From Mesostigma viride (Eukaryota > Streptophyta > Mesostigmatophyceae > Mesostigmatales > Mesostigmataceae), in the NCBI GenBank assembly GCA_009746045.1, contig RPFO01000041.1:1-62000 (forward strand): DNA of 62,000 nt, in the 5' to 3' direction. Of this stretch, positions 51,425-61,704 are shown piece after piece. Under the pieces are notes generated by a model, which did no database searches, was not told the DNA's origin, and worked only from the letters and a program-made list of their open reading frames with translations. Position 1 is the stretch's first letter; each line of letters starts with the position of its first letter. The translations under genes and the position numbers were made by a program.

Positions 51425-51955
51425 TTTGAAAGATCGTTGAACTCCCGACTCTAATGCTTTCCGATAATTGTTTCCATACTAAGCAATTGACACATTTACT
51501 TAGACATTACTGGCAATAACGTACATCCATGGTTCGACTAGCTATAACAAGCCATATCAAAGGTCGAACTGTCAACACAAGGAAATTGCAACACCTAAAT
51601 TGGCCGACAGACTCGTGCGTGCTCGGGCCAAACATGGCCCTCGCCCGTACGATCACAGGTAGGTTAGATCTACGCACTCTAATGCCACGTGGGGCGGCGC
51701 TGGTCCAGACCACACAGAGTGCCAACGGCCCAGGCCCTAAAGTACGCAGCGCGGCGCGACTGCACCGGCCCACAATACTGAACAATTGATATGTCACTGG
51801 ACCAGGTAACAACCAGTCAAAAGGGTCCTAACCGCACGTAAACGTAGGAACGACAACAGCCGTAACCACGGATTGTTTCGGAGTAGCTGAGGCTACCAAG
51901 AACGTAAGGCCTCTATTTACGGCCGTAATAACACAGTTTGTTACGCGCCGTAACA
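51331..51955 (-). repeat. 5' LTR of the inner element
   Basis: 625 bp, one difference from 43248-43872. Near-identity points to a recent insertion. Confidence 0.93.
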
Positions 51956-52887
51956 GGAGTGTACCATTTTTAGGACATGTTTTGTCAGACGCCGGTGTCG
52001 CTACCGACCCGGATAAAACTAAGTCAATTCATGATTGGCCTACCCTGACGTTAAAAGTGTACGTAGTTTCTTAGGGATTGCCTCTTACTATAGGCGTTTT
52101 ATCCCTCGTTTCGCAACTATAGCAGCCCCTATCAATCATTTAGAAAGATATCCCCTTTATCTGGAGTCTAAGTGAGTGTCAGTCTGCTTTTCAGTGTTTA
52201 AAATCCCTACTCCTCTTTCCTCCCGTACTCATCCTACCCGACACTACCAAGCCCTTTGTGGTAGCTACAGACGCTAGTAAGGTAGCTATAGGGGGCGTCC
52301 TTCTCCAGGATCAGGGTCAGGCCGCTTACAGCCAATTGAGTATATCTCTAGGACAATGCTCCCCGCGGAGCGTAGTAACTATCCCGTACACCAGCAGGAA
52401 CTTTTAGCTGTGGTGTATTGTTGCCATGCGTGGCAGCACTTTCTTAAAGGTGCCCAATTTGATGTTTGCCTGAATGAACCCTGTGAGATAGATCCTTATA
52501 GATTAGTTATACAAACGGACCATCGCCCCCTTACCCATCTTCTCTCCCAACCCTTGACCTTACCCCTCGTCAAGCGCGCTGGATGGAGTTTTTAGCACAG
52601 TTTTCCCCTTTTAAACTTCAGTATGTTAAAGGTGTAGATAACATAGTGCCTGATGCCCTCTCCCGTCGCGCAGATTACTCCTTTTTCGAGGACTTAGATG
52701 TTCTCAATACTACTCTAGTTCCTACCACTCTTGGTGTAACCCCTTATGGTGAACTACCGGATGATGAACATTATGCCTACCTCTTTCATACTGCTGTTCG
52801 CATGCCTGACCTCCTTTCTCACGTAGGACTCTCTCTCCCGTGTGAGGCCCTTCCTGCGGTCTCTGTGGGGGGGGGAGGGGAAAAATA
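51956..52887 (+). pseudogene. End of reverse transcriptase plus RNase H of the outer gypsy element
   Basis: It resumes with VPFLGHVLSDAGVATDPDKT and HDWPTL, then VRSFLGIASYYRRFIPRF. RNase H shows VVATDASKVAIGG (first Asp), HQQELLAVVYCCHAW (Glu), QTDHRPLTHLL (Asp) and DNIVPDALSRRAD (last Asp), so the four catalytic residues are present. Frameshifts lie near 52044, 52150, 52325 and 52555. The last open part runs to the TAA at 52886. Confidence 0.9.
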
Positions 52888-53111
52888 AAATTTCTATACC
52901 GCTTAGCCATATAGCAACTAGGTCAGGAAAGTCCTATGATAATATAGTCCCTCTAGGACCTCCCCTTCTCTTTGGCAAGGCGGTAGGAGACCTCTTTAAA
53001 CCTGATATAGATACTTCTGTAGCGATGCCTACCTCTGATCTCGAACGCCTTATCAGTAGATTTACGGCCACTGAGCCGGAAGCTTTAGCAGTTGGTTGGA
53101 GACCCATCTAG
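52888..53111 (+). pseudogene. Linker after RNase H, end of the outer element
   Basis: An open frame (SHIATRSGKSYDNIVPLG, LLFGKAVGDLF, SDLERLISRF, EALAVGWRP) matches 46275-46580 of the inner element. In that relative an integrase zinc domain follows; here unrelated sequence begins at about 53112, so integrase and the 3' LTR are missing. Confidence 0.72.
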
Positions 53112-53881
53112 GGTCCACATGGGTCCTCAGAGATAGGGGATCTTGTACAGATTACTACAATATACTTTATTGTAGTATTGGGCCAATGGCTGTACTTCAC
53201 TGGTACTCGCCAATGGGATAACGCCACGTAGAATGTGTGGGCGTCTCCCAGGCCTCCACATCACCGGCTGGTCTAAGGCCGGTGTAGTCGTGTCAAGAGG
53301 ACTGAGCCGACTATCGGCCAATTATGTATGCGCATCTGCCTTGGTACCTCCTAGAAGATTCTAGAAGTATCTAACACGCGGCATGCACTGAACTACATGG
53401 AATGCATGCATGTCCACGTAGGATATTCAGCAAGACTGATGAGGGTGCCAAGCGCAACAGGTTCTTATGCGCAACGAAGACGAATTATGCAACAACGACA
53501 ATAACGTATGAGAACAATAAACACAACGTTCATTTCATGCTTTCTGATTTACATCGCATTCCATTTATTTGCAACTTGTATTCATTGTCATTTCGACAAC
53601 CGAGGGCAGTTTCCGTTAAAGCCTAGCCCGAGTGAGCATAGGCTTTGCCGAATTACTGTTGGCTCTGGCCCCGGTGAGCACAGGGACGACAGGACTAAAC
53701 TTCGAGCCAGCGACCATGCGTACGTTATGGCTAGACGGAGTTTAGAAGGCTCGGAATCTGACTCGGACAGCCTGCATCTAATTCGGTTTCGATTCTTCAT
53801 CAAGTTGATGTGCTGTAACCAGTTTACATCAGCCGGTTCAGGCGTAGGGTGTATAAACTGGTTGATAGCACATGGTTGAAT
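53112..53881. other. Unassigned stretch right of the outer element
   Basis: No gene recognised. A hairpin aaagccta (53618-53625) / taggcttt (53639-53646) is present. The plus frame at 53508-53879 and minus frame at 53588-54010 overlap and neither shows a domain. Confidence 0.5.
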
Positions 53882-55263
53882 CGGGGTTCTTTGAACGGAG
53901 TTTCTTCTATACGTGAATGCGGGAACAAGAGGCCGCTGGATGAGCGGCTTATAGGTCGCAGTGTTTACTCGTAGCTGTTTGGCTAGAGCTTTTGTGATTA
54001 GTAGATGCAATATAGTGCATGGTTGAAAAATGAATTAAATAAAATGTGCGTTCCGCGCTTGGGTTGATTATACCCGGGCGGAACGGGGCGTGAGGTGCAG
54101 TGCCCCTGAAAAGAACAACCTACGCATTATTTAATACTAGCCGTGCAGATTCGGGATATTCTACCCCCGGTCTGTACGGTTAGCGTCTTACTAGCATCCA
54201 CTAAACATAAGGGTTTAATGACGTCAGTTAGCTAGGGATAAGGGAGGTTTTGCGACTAAAAGCCGCTCTGGCTGGTTTTGTCGGCCTCTTTCTTTGCTCG
54301 TTGTCGTTGCGGCGGCAGCCGCAGCTATGGGTGCTGCGGAGCAAAATCCCAAAAGCACTGGTTGCACTGGCCACTTGGCCAGTGGTGAGACTTCCAGTTG
54401 TTAACCGGCCAGGCGTAGTTCCTCGCCCGGTTAACTAAAAGAAAAGAAAAAGATTACCTCCGGTCCGCACCTTTTCCCCAGCTTGGGGTCTTTGGTGGGC
54501 CGGATGCCGTGACAGGTGCTCAACTGTCGCTTGGTCGGCCCAGTGCGCGAGCTGGTGCTCCGTACCTGGGGATGCTTGCACCCCGGGTTGGAGCCGGATG
54601 GCTGGCACTGGCGACCCGTGTCTCGGTCCGCGGCCTGCGGCTTTTTCTTCGGAAATTGCTGCTGGCCAGCAAACTTTGCAATTGCCTTCCGCCGAGGGGG
54701 GGGTGGTTGGGGCTGGGGACGGCGATGGGAAAAGCGTCTAAGCTAGAAATTTTTTCCCCACGCATAGAAACCTCGGGGGGGAATGCGGTCTTGGCTGAAC
54801 GGACTCTCGTTCAGCCAGGTGCCTGGGGCTGTGGCCTCGGGCATCCGGGCTGGCGGGGCCTGGGCTAGGTCCACGTTTTTTCTCGAAGCACCCCGGGTCT
54901 ATGGGGAGACGGCCATAGCGGTACCGACTCGGGGCCCCGAGAGGGGTCATGATAGGCTGGCCGTGCGCAATCGCAGTGCAAATGCGCTGGGCCTTTTTGG
55001 GCCTGGCCATGCATCCACAGCCGCCGGGCACACGCCTCCCGATGTGGGGGGGCTCCCGTTTTGCGGCAGGGCGGTCACTTGTGACAACAAGCAAGGTGGA
55101 GTGCGGCTTCAAGGGAAAGCCAGGGCGGGGGTGATTGGGCAACGTACTTCATGAAGGGCCTTGAACGGCGTGCCTCCGGGCATGTCAATTAGTGTCACAT
55201 GTATGCTTCCACTTATTGTTTTAATGAAGATGCTGGTTTTTGTGGGAGCTACGTGGGACATGA
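53882..55263. repeat. Composite repeat, long unit A-X-B, copy 1
   Basis: Block A (53882-54300) starts tcggggttctttgaacggag. GC-rich block X (54301-55136) follows, then block B (55137-55263), ending gtgggacatgaa. A carries a hairpin cgttccgc/gcggaacg at 54049-54085. X has overlapping frames on both strands, but indels between its two copies (e.g. ~55050 versus ~58165, and 4 bp near 57908) shift them, so it does not look coding. Confidence 0.85.
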
Positions 55264-55843
55264 ATCGGGGTTCTTTGAACGGAGTTTCTTCTATACGTGA
55301 ATGCGGGAACAAGAGGCCGCTGGATGAGCGGCTTATAGGTCGCAGTGTTTACTCGTAGCTGTTTGGCTAGAGCTTTTGTGATTAGTAGATGCAATATAGT
55401 GCATGGTTGAAAAATGAATTAAATAAAATGTGCGTTCCGCGCTTGGGTTGATTATACCCGGGCGGAACGGGGCGTGAGGTGCAGTGCCCCTGAAAAGAAC
55501 AACCTACGCATTATTTAATACTAGCCGTGCAGATTCGGGATATTCTACCCCCGGTCTGTACGGTTAGCGTCTTACTAGCATCCACTAAACATAAGGGTTT
55601 AATGACGTCAGTTAGCTAGGGATAAGGGAGGTTTTGCGACTAAAAGCCGCTCTGGCTGGTTTTGTCGGCCTCTTTCTTTGCTCCCCACCCACCCACCCTT
55701 GTCTTGGTTGCCTCTAGGGCAACGTACTTCATGAAGGGCCTTGAACGGCGTGCCTCCGGGCATGTCAATTAGTGTCACATGTATGCTTCCACTTATTGTT
55801 TTAATGAAGATGCTGGTTTTTGTGGGAGCTACGTGGGACATGA
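55264..55843. repeat. Composite repeat, short unit A-B, copy 1
   Basis: Joined head to tail to the long unit at gggacatgaa/tcggggttc. X is replaced by a ~34-bp linker (cccacccacccacccttgtc). It is either an internal-deletion derivative or an alternative unit. Confidence 0.85.
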
Positions 55844-56996
55844 AGCGATTTTCCCTTCTGAGCGGAATCTTTTTCAGCCTCGATTTGGATCCAAGCTGTT
55901 GGAATGTCAACGCAAGCCATCGAATCGTCAAGAACGGTTTGAATTGCGGTTTGTATTGCTTTGGTTTCGGCGGCCTGCATGCCTTTTGTCGACCATGCTC
56001 GCCGTCAGGCTGAATTGGATATCATGCCGCTTTGGATACTTACGAGTATCATGCATCATGAAAGGAAGTTGCTTTGTGTTTTGCAAAGGCGGTTGAGTGA
56101 TGAACGATTGGATTTCAGCATCATGCCTGGTTTCTCGGCAACATAAAGCGACGCTGTCTTTATTTCAACGAGCTTTTTTGCTATAATAACGGATGTTTTC
56201 TGCATGTTACTAATTGGCTCTTTTTCTTTTGGAAAGGCCGTGTGTGCTGTAAAGAGCTGGTTGGAAACCGTGGAGAAGGCTGGACATGTGCCTCAGGTGT
56301 GCCATGTTTTGTCTTTCCACCATGCAGGAAACAAGCCATGACAACACAAGTACACGCCCAGTGACGTGATGCTTATACGTAAGAAGCTGGAATATCCAAG
56401 CTGGAGCAAAGCCTGATTGAGATGCCAGCTGTGCCCCGGCCGGTGAGCACGGCGGTATTAAAATCCCGTCATTGTCTAGGGCCCCTGGGGAGGTTCCTAG
56501 TACATGGACATATGTGCCCTGTGAGCATGTATATGATGGGATGGAACCCCTGGCAGTGAAGGCCTGCCAAGGCATAGCCCCCCACAAGAGGCTCGTTCCA
56601 TTAATTAACGCGGATGAATGATCCTCTCTGTTTATATAACCCCTACAGCGTCCTCATGGACGTTGATGAGAGTGGTTTCATGGCAGATGAGGGCTGCCAG
56701 GTGGTAGGGGCTCCAGCAGTAACCCCTACTGACCGTAAAGCTGCCCCAGTGAGCAGCAGTAAAAGTGCCCCTGTTTGTGGCATTCCTATCCATGCCTGGA
56801 TTAAAAAGAGTACCCCAGAGGGAACTCTTTCTGTAAATAATACATGTGGATCTGCTCCTGGTTGTAGACAGATGCCACATGGTGTTGCCCAAGTGAGCAA
56901 CGTATCTGTAAACAATACATGTGGTGCAGCTCCTGGTTGTAGCCAAGCACCCATTGATATTGTTAACAGTCAAGCTCCTCAGAGCAATAATCCTTT
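55844..56996. other. Unique stretch between the composite repeats
   Basis: Only the plus frame described separately (56614-57009) stands out. A minus frame at 56210-56587 is unrecognised. The stretch separates two copies of A-X-B-A-B that lie exactly 3,115 bp apart. Confidence 0.5.
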
Positions 56997-57009
56997 CGGG
57001 GTTCTTTGA
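56614..57009 (+). CDS. Hypothetical Cys/Asn-repeat protein
   Basis: 131 codons: MNDPLCLYNPYSVLMDVDES, then two copies of SVNNTCG(S/A)APGC about 29 residues apart. The repeat at protein level with silent variation between copies is mildly coding-like. The frame runs into block A (last residues NPFGVL), so its 3' end has been truncated by the repeat. No family recognised; no signal peptide seen. Confidence 0.35.
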   Translation: MNDPLCLYNPYSVLMDVDESGFMADEGCQVVGAPAVTPTDRKAAPVSSSKSAPVCGIPIHAWIKKSTPEGTLSVNNTCGSAPGCRQMPHGVAQVSNVSVNNTCGAAPGCSQAPIDIVNSQAPQSNNPFGVL

Positions 57010-58378
57010 ACGGAGTTTCTTCTATACGTGAATGCGGGAACAAGAGGCCGCTGGATGAGCGGCTTATAGGTCGTAGTGTTTACTCGTAGCTGTTTGGCTA
57101 GAGCTTTTGTGATTAGTAGATGCAATATAGTGCATGGTTGAAAAATGAATTAAATAAAATGTGCGTTCCGCGCTTGGGTTGATTATACCCGGGCGGAACG
57201 GGGCGGGAGGTGCAGTGCCCCTGAAAAGAACAACCTACGCATTATTTAATACTAGCCGTGCAGATTCGGGATATTCTACCCCCGGTCTGTACGGTTAGCG
57301 TCTTACTAGCATCCACTAAACATAAGGGTTTAATGACGTCAGTTAGCTAGGGATAAGGGAGGTTTTGCGACTAAAAGCCGCTCTGGCTGGTTTTGGCGGC
57401 CTCTTTCTTTGCTCGTTGTCGTTGCGGCGGCAGCCGCAGCTATGGGTGCTGCGGAGCAAAATCCCAAAAGCACTGGTTGCACTGGCCACTTGGCCAGTGG
57501 TGAGACTTCCAGTTGTTAACCGGCCAGGCGTAGTTCCTCGCTCGGTTAACTAAAAGAAAAGAAAATGATTACCTCCGGTCCGCACCTTTTCCCCAGCTTG
57601 GGGTCTTTGGTGGGCCGGATGCCGTGACAGGTGCTCAACTGTCGCTTGGTCGGCCCAGTGCGCGAGCTGGTGCTCCGTACCTGGGGATGCTTGCACCCCG
57701 GGTTGGAGCCGGATGGCTGGCACTGGCGACCCGTGTCTCGGTCCGCGGCCTGCGGCTTTTTCTTCGGAAATTGCTGCTGGCCAGCAAACTTTGCAATTGC
57801 CTTCCGCCGAGGGGGGGGTGGTTGGGGCTGGGGACGGCGATGGGAAAAGCGCCTAAGCTAGAAATTTTTTCCCCACGCATAGAAACCTCGGGGGGGAATG
57901 CGGTCTTGCATGGCTGAACGGACTCTCGTTCAGCCAGGTGCCTGGGGCTGTGGCCTCGGGCATCCGGGCTGGCGGGGCCTGGGCTAGGTCCACGTTTTTT
58001 CTCGAAGCACCCCGGGTCTATGGGGAGACGGCCATAGCGGTACCGACTCGGGGCCCCGAGAGGGGTCATGATAGGCTGGCCGTGCGCAATCGCAGTGCAA
58101 ATGCGCTGGGCCTTTTTGGGCCTGGCCATGCATCCACAGCCGCCGGGCACACGCCTCCCGATGTGGGGACCCGTTTTGCGGCAGGGCGGTCACTTGTGAC
58201 AACGAGCAAGGTGGAGTGCGGCTTCAAGGGAAAGCCAGGGCGGGGGTGATTGGGCAACGTACTTCATGAAGGGCCTTGAACGGCGTGCCTCCGGGCATGT
58301 CAATTAGTGTCACATGTATGCTTCCACTTATTGTTTTAATGAAGATGCTGGTTTTTGTGGGAGCTACGTGGGACATGA
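56997..58378. repeat. Composite repeat, long unit A-X-B, copy 2
   Basis: Offset of exactly 3,115 bp from copy 1, with few substitutions (e.g. 'aggtcgtagtg' here, 'aggtcgcagtg' in copy 1) and small indels in X. Confidence 0.85.
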
Positions 58379-58958
58379 ATCGGGGTTCTTTGAACGGAGT
58401 TTCTTCTATACGTGAATGCGGGAACAAGAGGCCGCTGGATGAGCGGCTTATAGGTCGTAGTGTTTACTCGTAGCTGTTTGGCTAGAGCTTTTGTGATTAG
58501 TAGATGCAATATAGTGCATGGTTGAAAAATGAATTAAATAAAATGTGCGTTCCGCGCTTGGGTTGATTATACCCGGGCGGAACGGGGCGTGAGGTGCAGT
58601 GCCCCTGAAAAGAACAACCTACGCATTATTTAATACTAGCCGTGCAGATTCGGGATATTCTACCCCCGGTCTGTACGGTTAGCGTCTTACTAGCATCCAC
58701 TAAACATAAGGGTTTAATGACGTCAGTTAGCTAGGGATAAGGGAGGTTTTGCGACTAAAAGCCGCTCTGGCTGGTTTTGTCGGCCTCTTTCTTTGCTCCC
58801 CACCCACCCACCCGTGTCTTGGTTGCCTCTAGGGCAACGTACTTCATGAAGGGCCTTGAACGGCGTGCCTCCGGGCATGTCAATTAGTGTCACATGTATG
58901 CTTCCACTTATTGTTTTAATGAAGATGCTGGTTTTTGTGGGAGCGACGTGGGACATGA
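58379..58958. repeat. Composite repeat, short unit A-B, copy 2
   Basis: Same head-to-tail joint and linker as 55264-55843. Its A block shares the copy-2-specific base 'gtcgtagtg', so both A blocks within each composite match each other, as if the whole composite was copied or homogenised as one. Confidence 0.85.
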
Positions 58959-59351
58959 AGTTATATTGATAATAAAAACTTGGACTCTTGCTCTGCCAGG
59001 AACGTGGATGCCCGTCCATGTCCTGAAGAGCCATTGCCTAATGATTGTATTAATCTTAGGACTTTGGCTAAGACTCTGATCTGCCTTTCCTAAGGATTGT
59101 GGGTCGTGAAGATCACCAAGCCCAAGGCAAGGTTGACAGATATATACAAGAGCTTAAGAAGTTGGTAATGTCTGGGGATTATCCTGAGATGTTTAAACCA
59201 ACTTTTGCTGTCAGGTGTTTGGGTGCTGCAAGGTGGCCTCTACCCCGATGACATAATGCAGGCATGGAGTAAGCAGAGGTGGACACAGTATGCTCATCTC
59301 TGTGAAAAGGATAAACAGAGAGGAGAATCATTAAAATTTAAGGTGGGAGAC
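58959..59351. other. Unassigned stretch before the third gypsy copy
   Basis: ~390 bp with decayed coding look (e.g. a plus register reading YPDDIMQAWSKQRWTQYAHL near 59240-59310) but with stops. It ends at the LTR start. Confidence 0.45.
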
Positions 59352-59888
59352 TGTTACGTCGCGTAACAATTCGTTGTAGTTACGGACGTAAATTAGGTCT
59401 TTTGCCTCGGTTGTCCCTAGGTTTACGTGTAGCTCCTACCGGGACACTATTGTCCTCGTAACAGTACTGTGGTACATTGGGTGTCTTTGGGCGCCGCGCC
59501 GCGTACTTTACTAGTGGTCCTGATCCTTTGGTAGAATGTAGTGGACCAGCGTGCACCTGTAGGCGAGGGCCATGTCGGCCCGAGCATGTTGGACCGTTGG
59601 TGACCATTTATGCACGTTCTACCCCTCGTGTGTGCACTCGGCGTGTGTTAAATGAATTAACACATATAGGCTTGGGTCACGGCAGTGTAGTTGTGTTTCC
59701 TTCCTCTATTCCTGGAGTAAACGGGTTGTGTAAATGGCTTATGGCGTATTATAGTAACACTTACGTTAACGCATTGAGATCTGGATCGTCTCGTTCGTCT
59801 TTCGCTAGGGGTTTAACTAGAGGCGGCTTGACTAGTTTAGGTAGCATCAGGCCAGGTAGAGGTAGAGGTAGTGGTAGATACCCGAGGC

Positions 59889-61544
59889 CCGTGTTGGTCT
59901 GTACGGCAGTACGGGGTATTCGGTAAAACCCGCGCGTACTGCAAAAGTACGGGTATTTTCAGGAGGGGTAAAAAATACGGGAAAAAATACGCAGTACGGC
60001 AGTACGGGTATTTTTCAAGTTGTAGTTAAGAAGTACGGGGTATTTTTGAGGTGAATGCTGAAAAGTACGGGGTATTCCAAGGATGTGTGACCCTGCATCC
60101 AACAAATGTTACTACTATATAATTATTCTATGCTATTCATTAATGAACATATAGTGGCAGTGACTTGCCACCTGCCACACTTGGATTTACATTGCAATAC
60201 ATCCTTCAAGTACATGTGTTTATTGTGGTCATGCAAATTATTGACCATTTAACACCGGTCTCTTTTATTATAATACCCTTTTATTATAATGCATCAGCCT
60301 TTACAAAATTTGCATGAATGCCATCAACTCAATATAATGCATTATTGAATATGGTATAATGCACCCAGATCTCTGCCTAGTTGATGCAGTGGATGTGATA
60401 GCACTACAGTCGGCAGCTTTGCTGCACAATGACAACAAGTGCATGCCATGAATCCCTGAAATTCGAAAAATAAAATGGCAATCAACCCATGCAGAATGAA
60501 CCACACAATAAACTGCCAAGGAAATGCCCGAAAAAGTAAATACGAAGTGGCAAGTAGCCCAGAAAACACACCGTCAACTGCCAGGGCATTCATGAGAAAA
60601 GTATATGGCAAACTGCAGTTATCTGGGCATGCCCAGATAACGCTGTCAACTGCCAAGGATGTGCCTGGAAAAGCACTGTGGAATCGTCTTCTGCACTGCC
60701 TTGCCAGAGCCACAAGGGCCAGCACCCGGGGCAGCGGCAGGCAGAAGGGCCTTGGCAACGCGGGCACCGAGCGCTGCCCTCAGCTCTCTCCTTTCCAACG
60801 GGGCTGCCTCAGCCGCCTGAAGCCTCCCGATCAGGCCTTCTACATTCCCGGAGTCCTTGCAAAACGCGGCTCCCTTGTTGGGGATGTGGCCGAGATGGCC
60901 GACAGCGCGATTCTTGCTAAAGCTGCCAGGCCTGCCGAACTTGTAATCGCACAGCTTGCACGCCCACCTCTGGCCGACTACCACCTCTTCCCCATGAACG
61001 GTCTTTTCCACCTCGTCAATCCGATGCATGGAGGTATTGATACTCCTCTACTTTTCTGTCGTTTGGGGCTCTACGCAGCGCCATGGTCGCATCTTAGTAG
61101 GTGATTGCCTGGTGCACAATGCATGAACCGTCGCACCACCCTCCATTTTCATCGTCCATTTTCCTCGTCCATTTTCCGCGTCCTTCTACTTTAATTGCGT
61201 CCTTCTAGAACTGCACGCTTATGATTCTGCCAGGCTGTCCCCTTACAGCTTTTCTCCCACGCAATAAAAAATCCTGTAAAAAAGGAAAAAAGGTCCACTG
61301 TCACGCGCGTAGTAACTAGGGAGTAGCTATGCACTCGCTGCAATTTCTGCTATCTCAGCACCGCGGACAGGTTCCTGGGCCTCAATCTCGCGTGACACCT
61401 GCCCCCCCGCCCTCCGCGACCTCCGAAATCGGCTAAGTCCAAAGTGAAAAACAGCGAAAATCGTACGGCGTACGCGGTCGAAAGCGTCGGTACCGTACAA
61501 TACGGCGTACTTTCATACCCGAGTTGCCGTACGGACCAACACGG
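59889..61544 (-). mobile_element. hAT-like element with 8-bp target duplication, inserted in the LTR
   Basis: The ends are CCGTGTTGGTCTGTACGGCA and the inverse of CCGTGTTGGTCCGTACGGCA (one mismatch in 20). CCCGAGGC flanks both sides (59881-59888, 61545-61552). Subterminal repeats of gtacgggtatttt lie at 59920-60075. Excision in silico gives an LTR of normal length and register. A BED-finger-like frame inside supports hAT. Confidence 0.88.
60646..61029 (-). CDS. hAT transposase N-terminal fragment (BED-type zinc finger)
   Basis: The minus frame begins MHRIDEVEKTVHGEEVVVGQ and has WACKLCDYKFGRPGSFSKNR, then VGHLGHIPNKGAAFCKD. The layout W-x-C-x2-C … F … R … H-L … I-P … G-x2-x-C is that of the zinc finger at the start of plant-type hAT transposases. 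The catalytic part and dimerisation domain are missing, so the element is non-autonomous. The overlapping plus frame (60475-61104) is its shadow. Confidence 0.62.
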   Translation of the reverse strand: MHRIDEVEKTVHGEEVVVGQRWACKLCDYKFGRPGSFSKNRAVGHLGHIPNKGAAFCKDSGNVEGLIGRLQAAEAAPLERRELRAALGARVAKALLPAAAPGAGPCGSGKAVQKTIPQCFSRHILGS

Positions 61545-61704
61545 CCCGAGGCGTAACAATGGACTCGGAGGAATTTTAGGTAGAGAACCAGACGACGATC
61601 CCCTGCAACATACGTCATTGAATCAACCCTTCCGCGTCCGGGAAAATGAAGACGACACCTACTTGACAGGTAATGGGCGGGTCGCCTGCAAGCTGGGGGG
61701 GTAG
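61444..61704 (+). CDS. RG-type leader frame, third copy (5' end replaced)
   Basis: From about 61552 it reads RNNGLGGILGREPDDDPLQH, then LNQPFRVRENEDDTYLTGNG and RVACKLGG, stop, closely matching 38920-39071. The part before 61545 belongs to the hAT-like insertion. The original start in the LTR (59742 onward, MAYYSNTYVNALRSGSSRSS) is thereby cut off. Confidence 0.42.
   Translation: MKNSENRTAYAVESVGTVQYGVLSYPSCRTDQHGPRRNNGLGGILGREPDDDPLQHTSLNQPFRVRENEDDTYLTGNGRVACKLGG

Larger units (their letters stand above)
43248..51955 (-). mobile_element. Nested LTR retrotransposon, 8.7 kb, lacking reverse transcriptase and RNase H
   Basis: Bounded by two 625-bp LTRs (43248-43872, 51331-51955) that differ by eye at one base (43646 T, 51729 C). 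Minus orientation is set by TGTTACGGCGCG at the start, a primer-site candidate TGGTAATCGAGG one base after the first LTR, and a polypurine tract GGGGGGGAGG (43873-43882) next to the last. In minus order it has a leader, a decayed gag copy, a second gag, protease, the first part of pol, then directly a post-RNase-H segment and an integrase zinc-domain remnant. No target duplication is visible (left flank T run, right flank GGAGT). Confidence 0.92.

Noticed and set aside
54509-55154. Plus and minus frames in block X of the composite repeat (also at 57624-58249)
   Set aside because: Indels of 4 bp and other non-triplet sizes between the two copies change the frames; both strands are open, as expected for GC-rich DNA.
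60475-61104. 209-codon plus frame in the second hAT-like element
   Set aside because: It is antisense to the BED-finger frame, which carries the recognisable motif.
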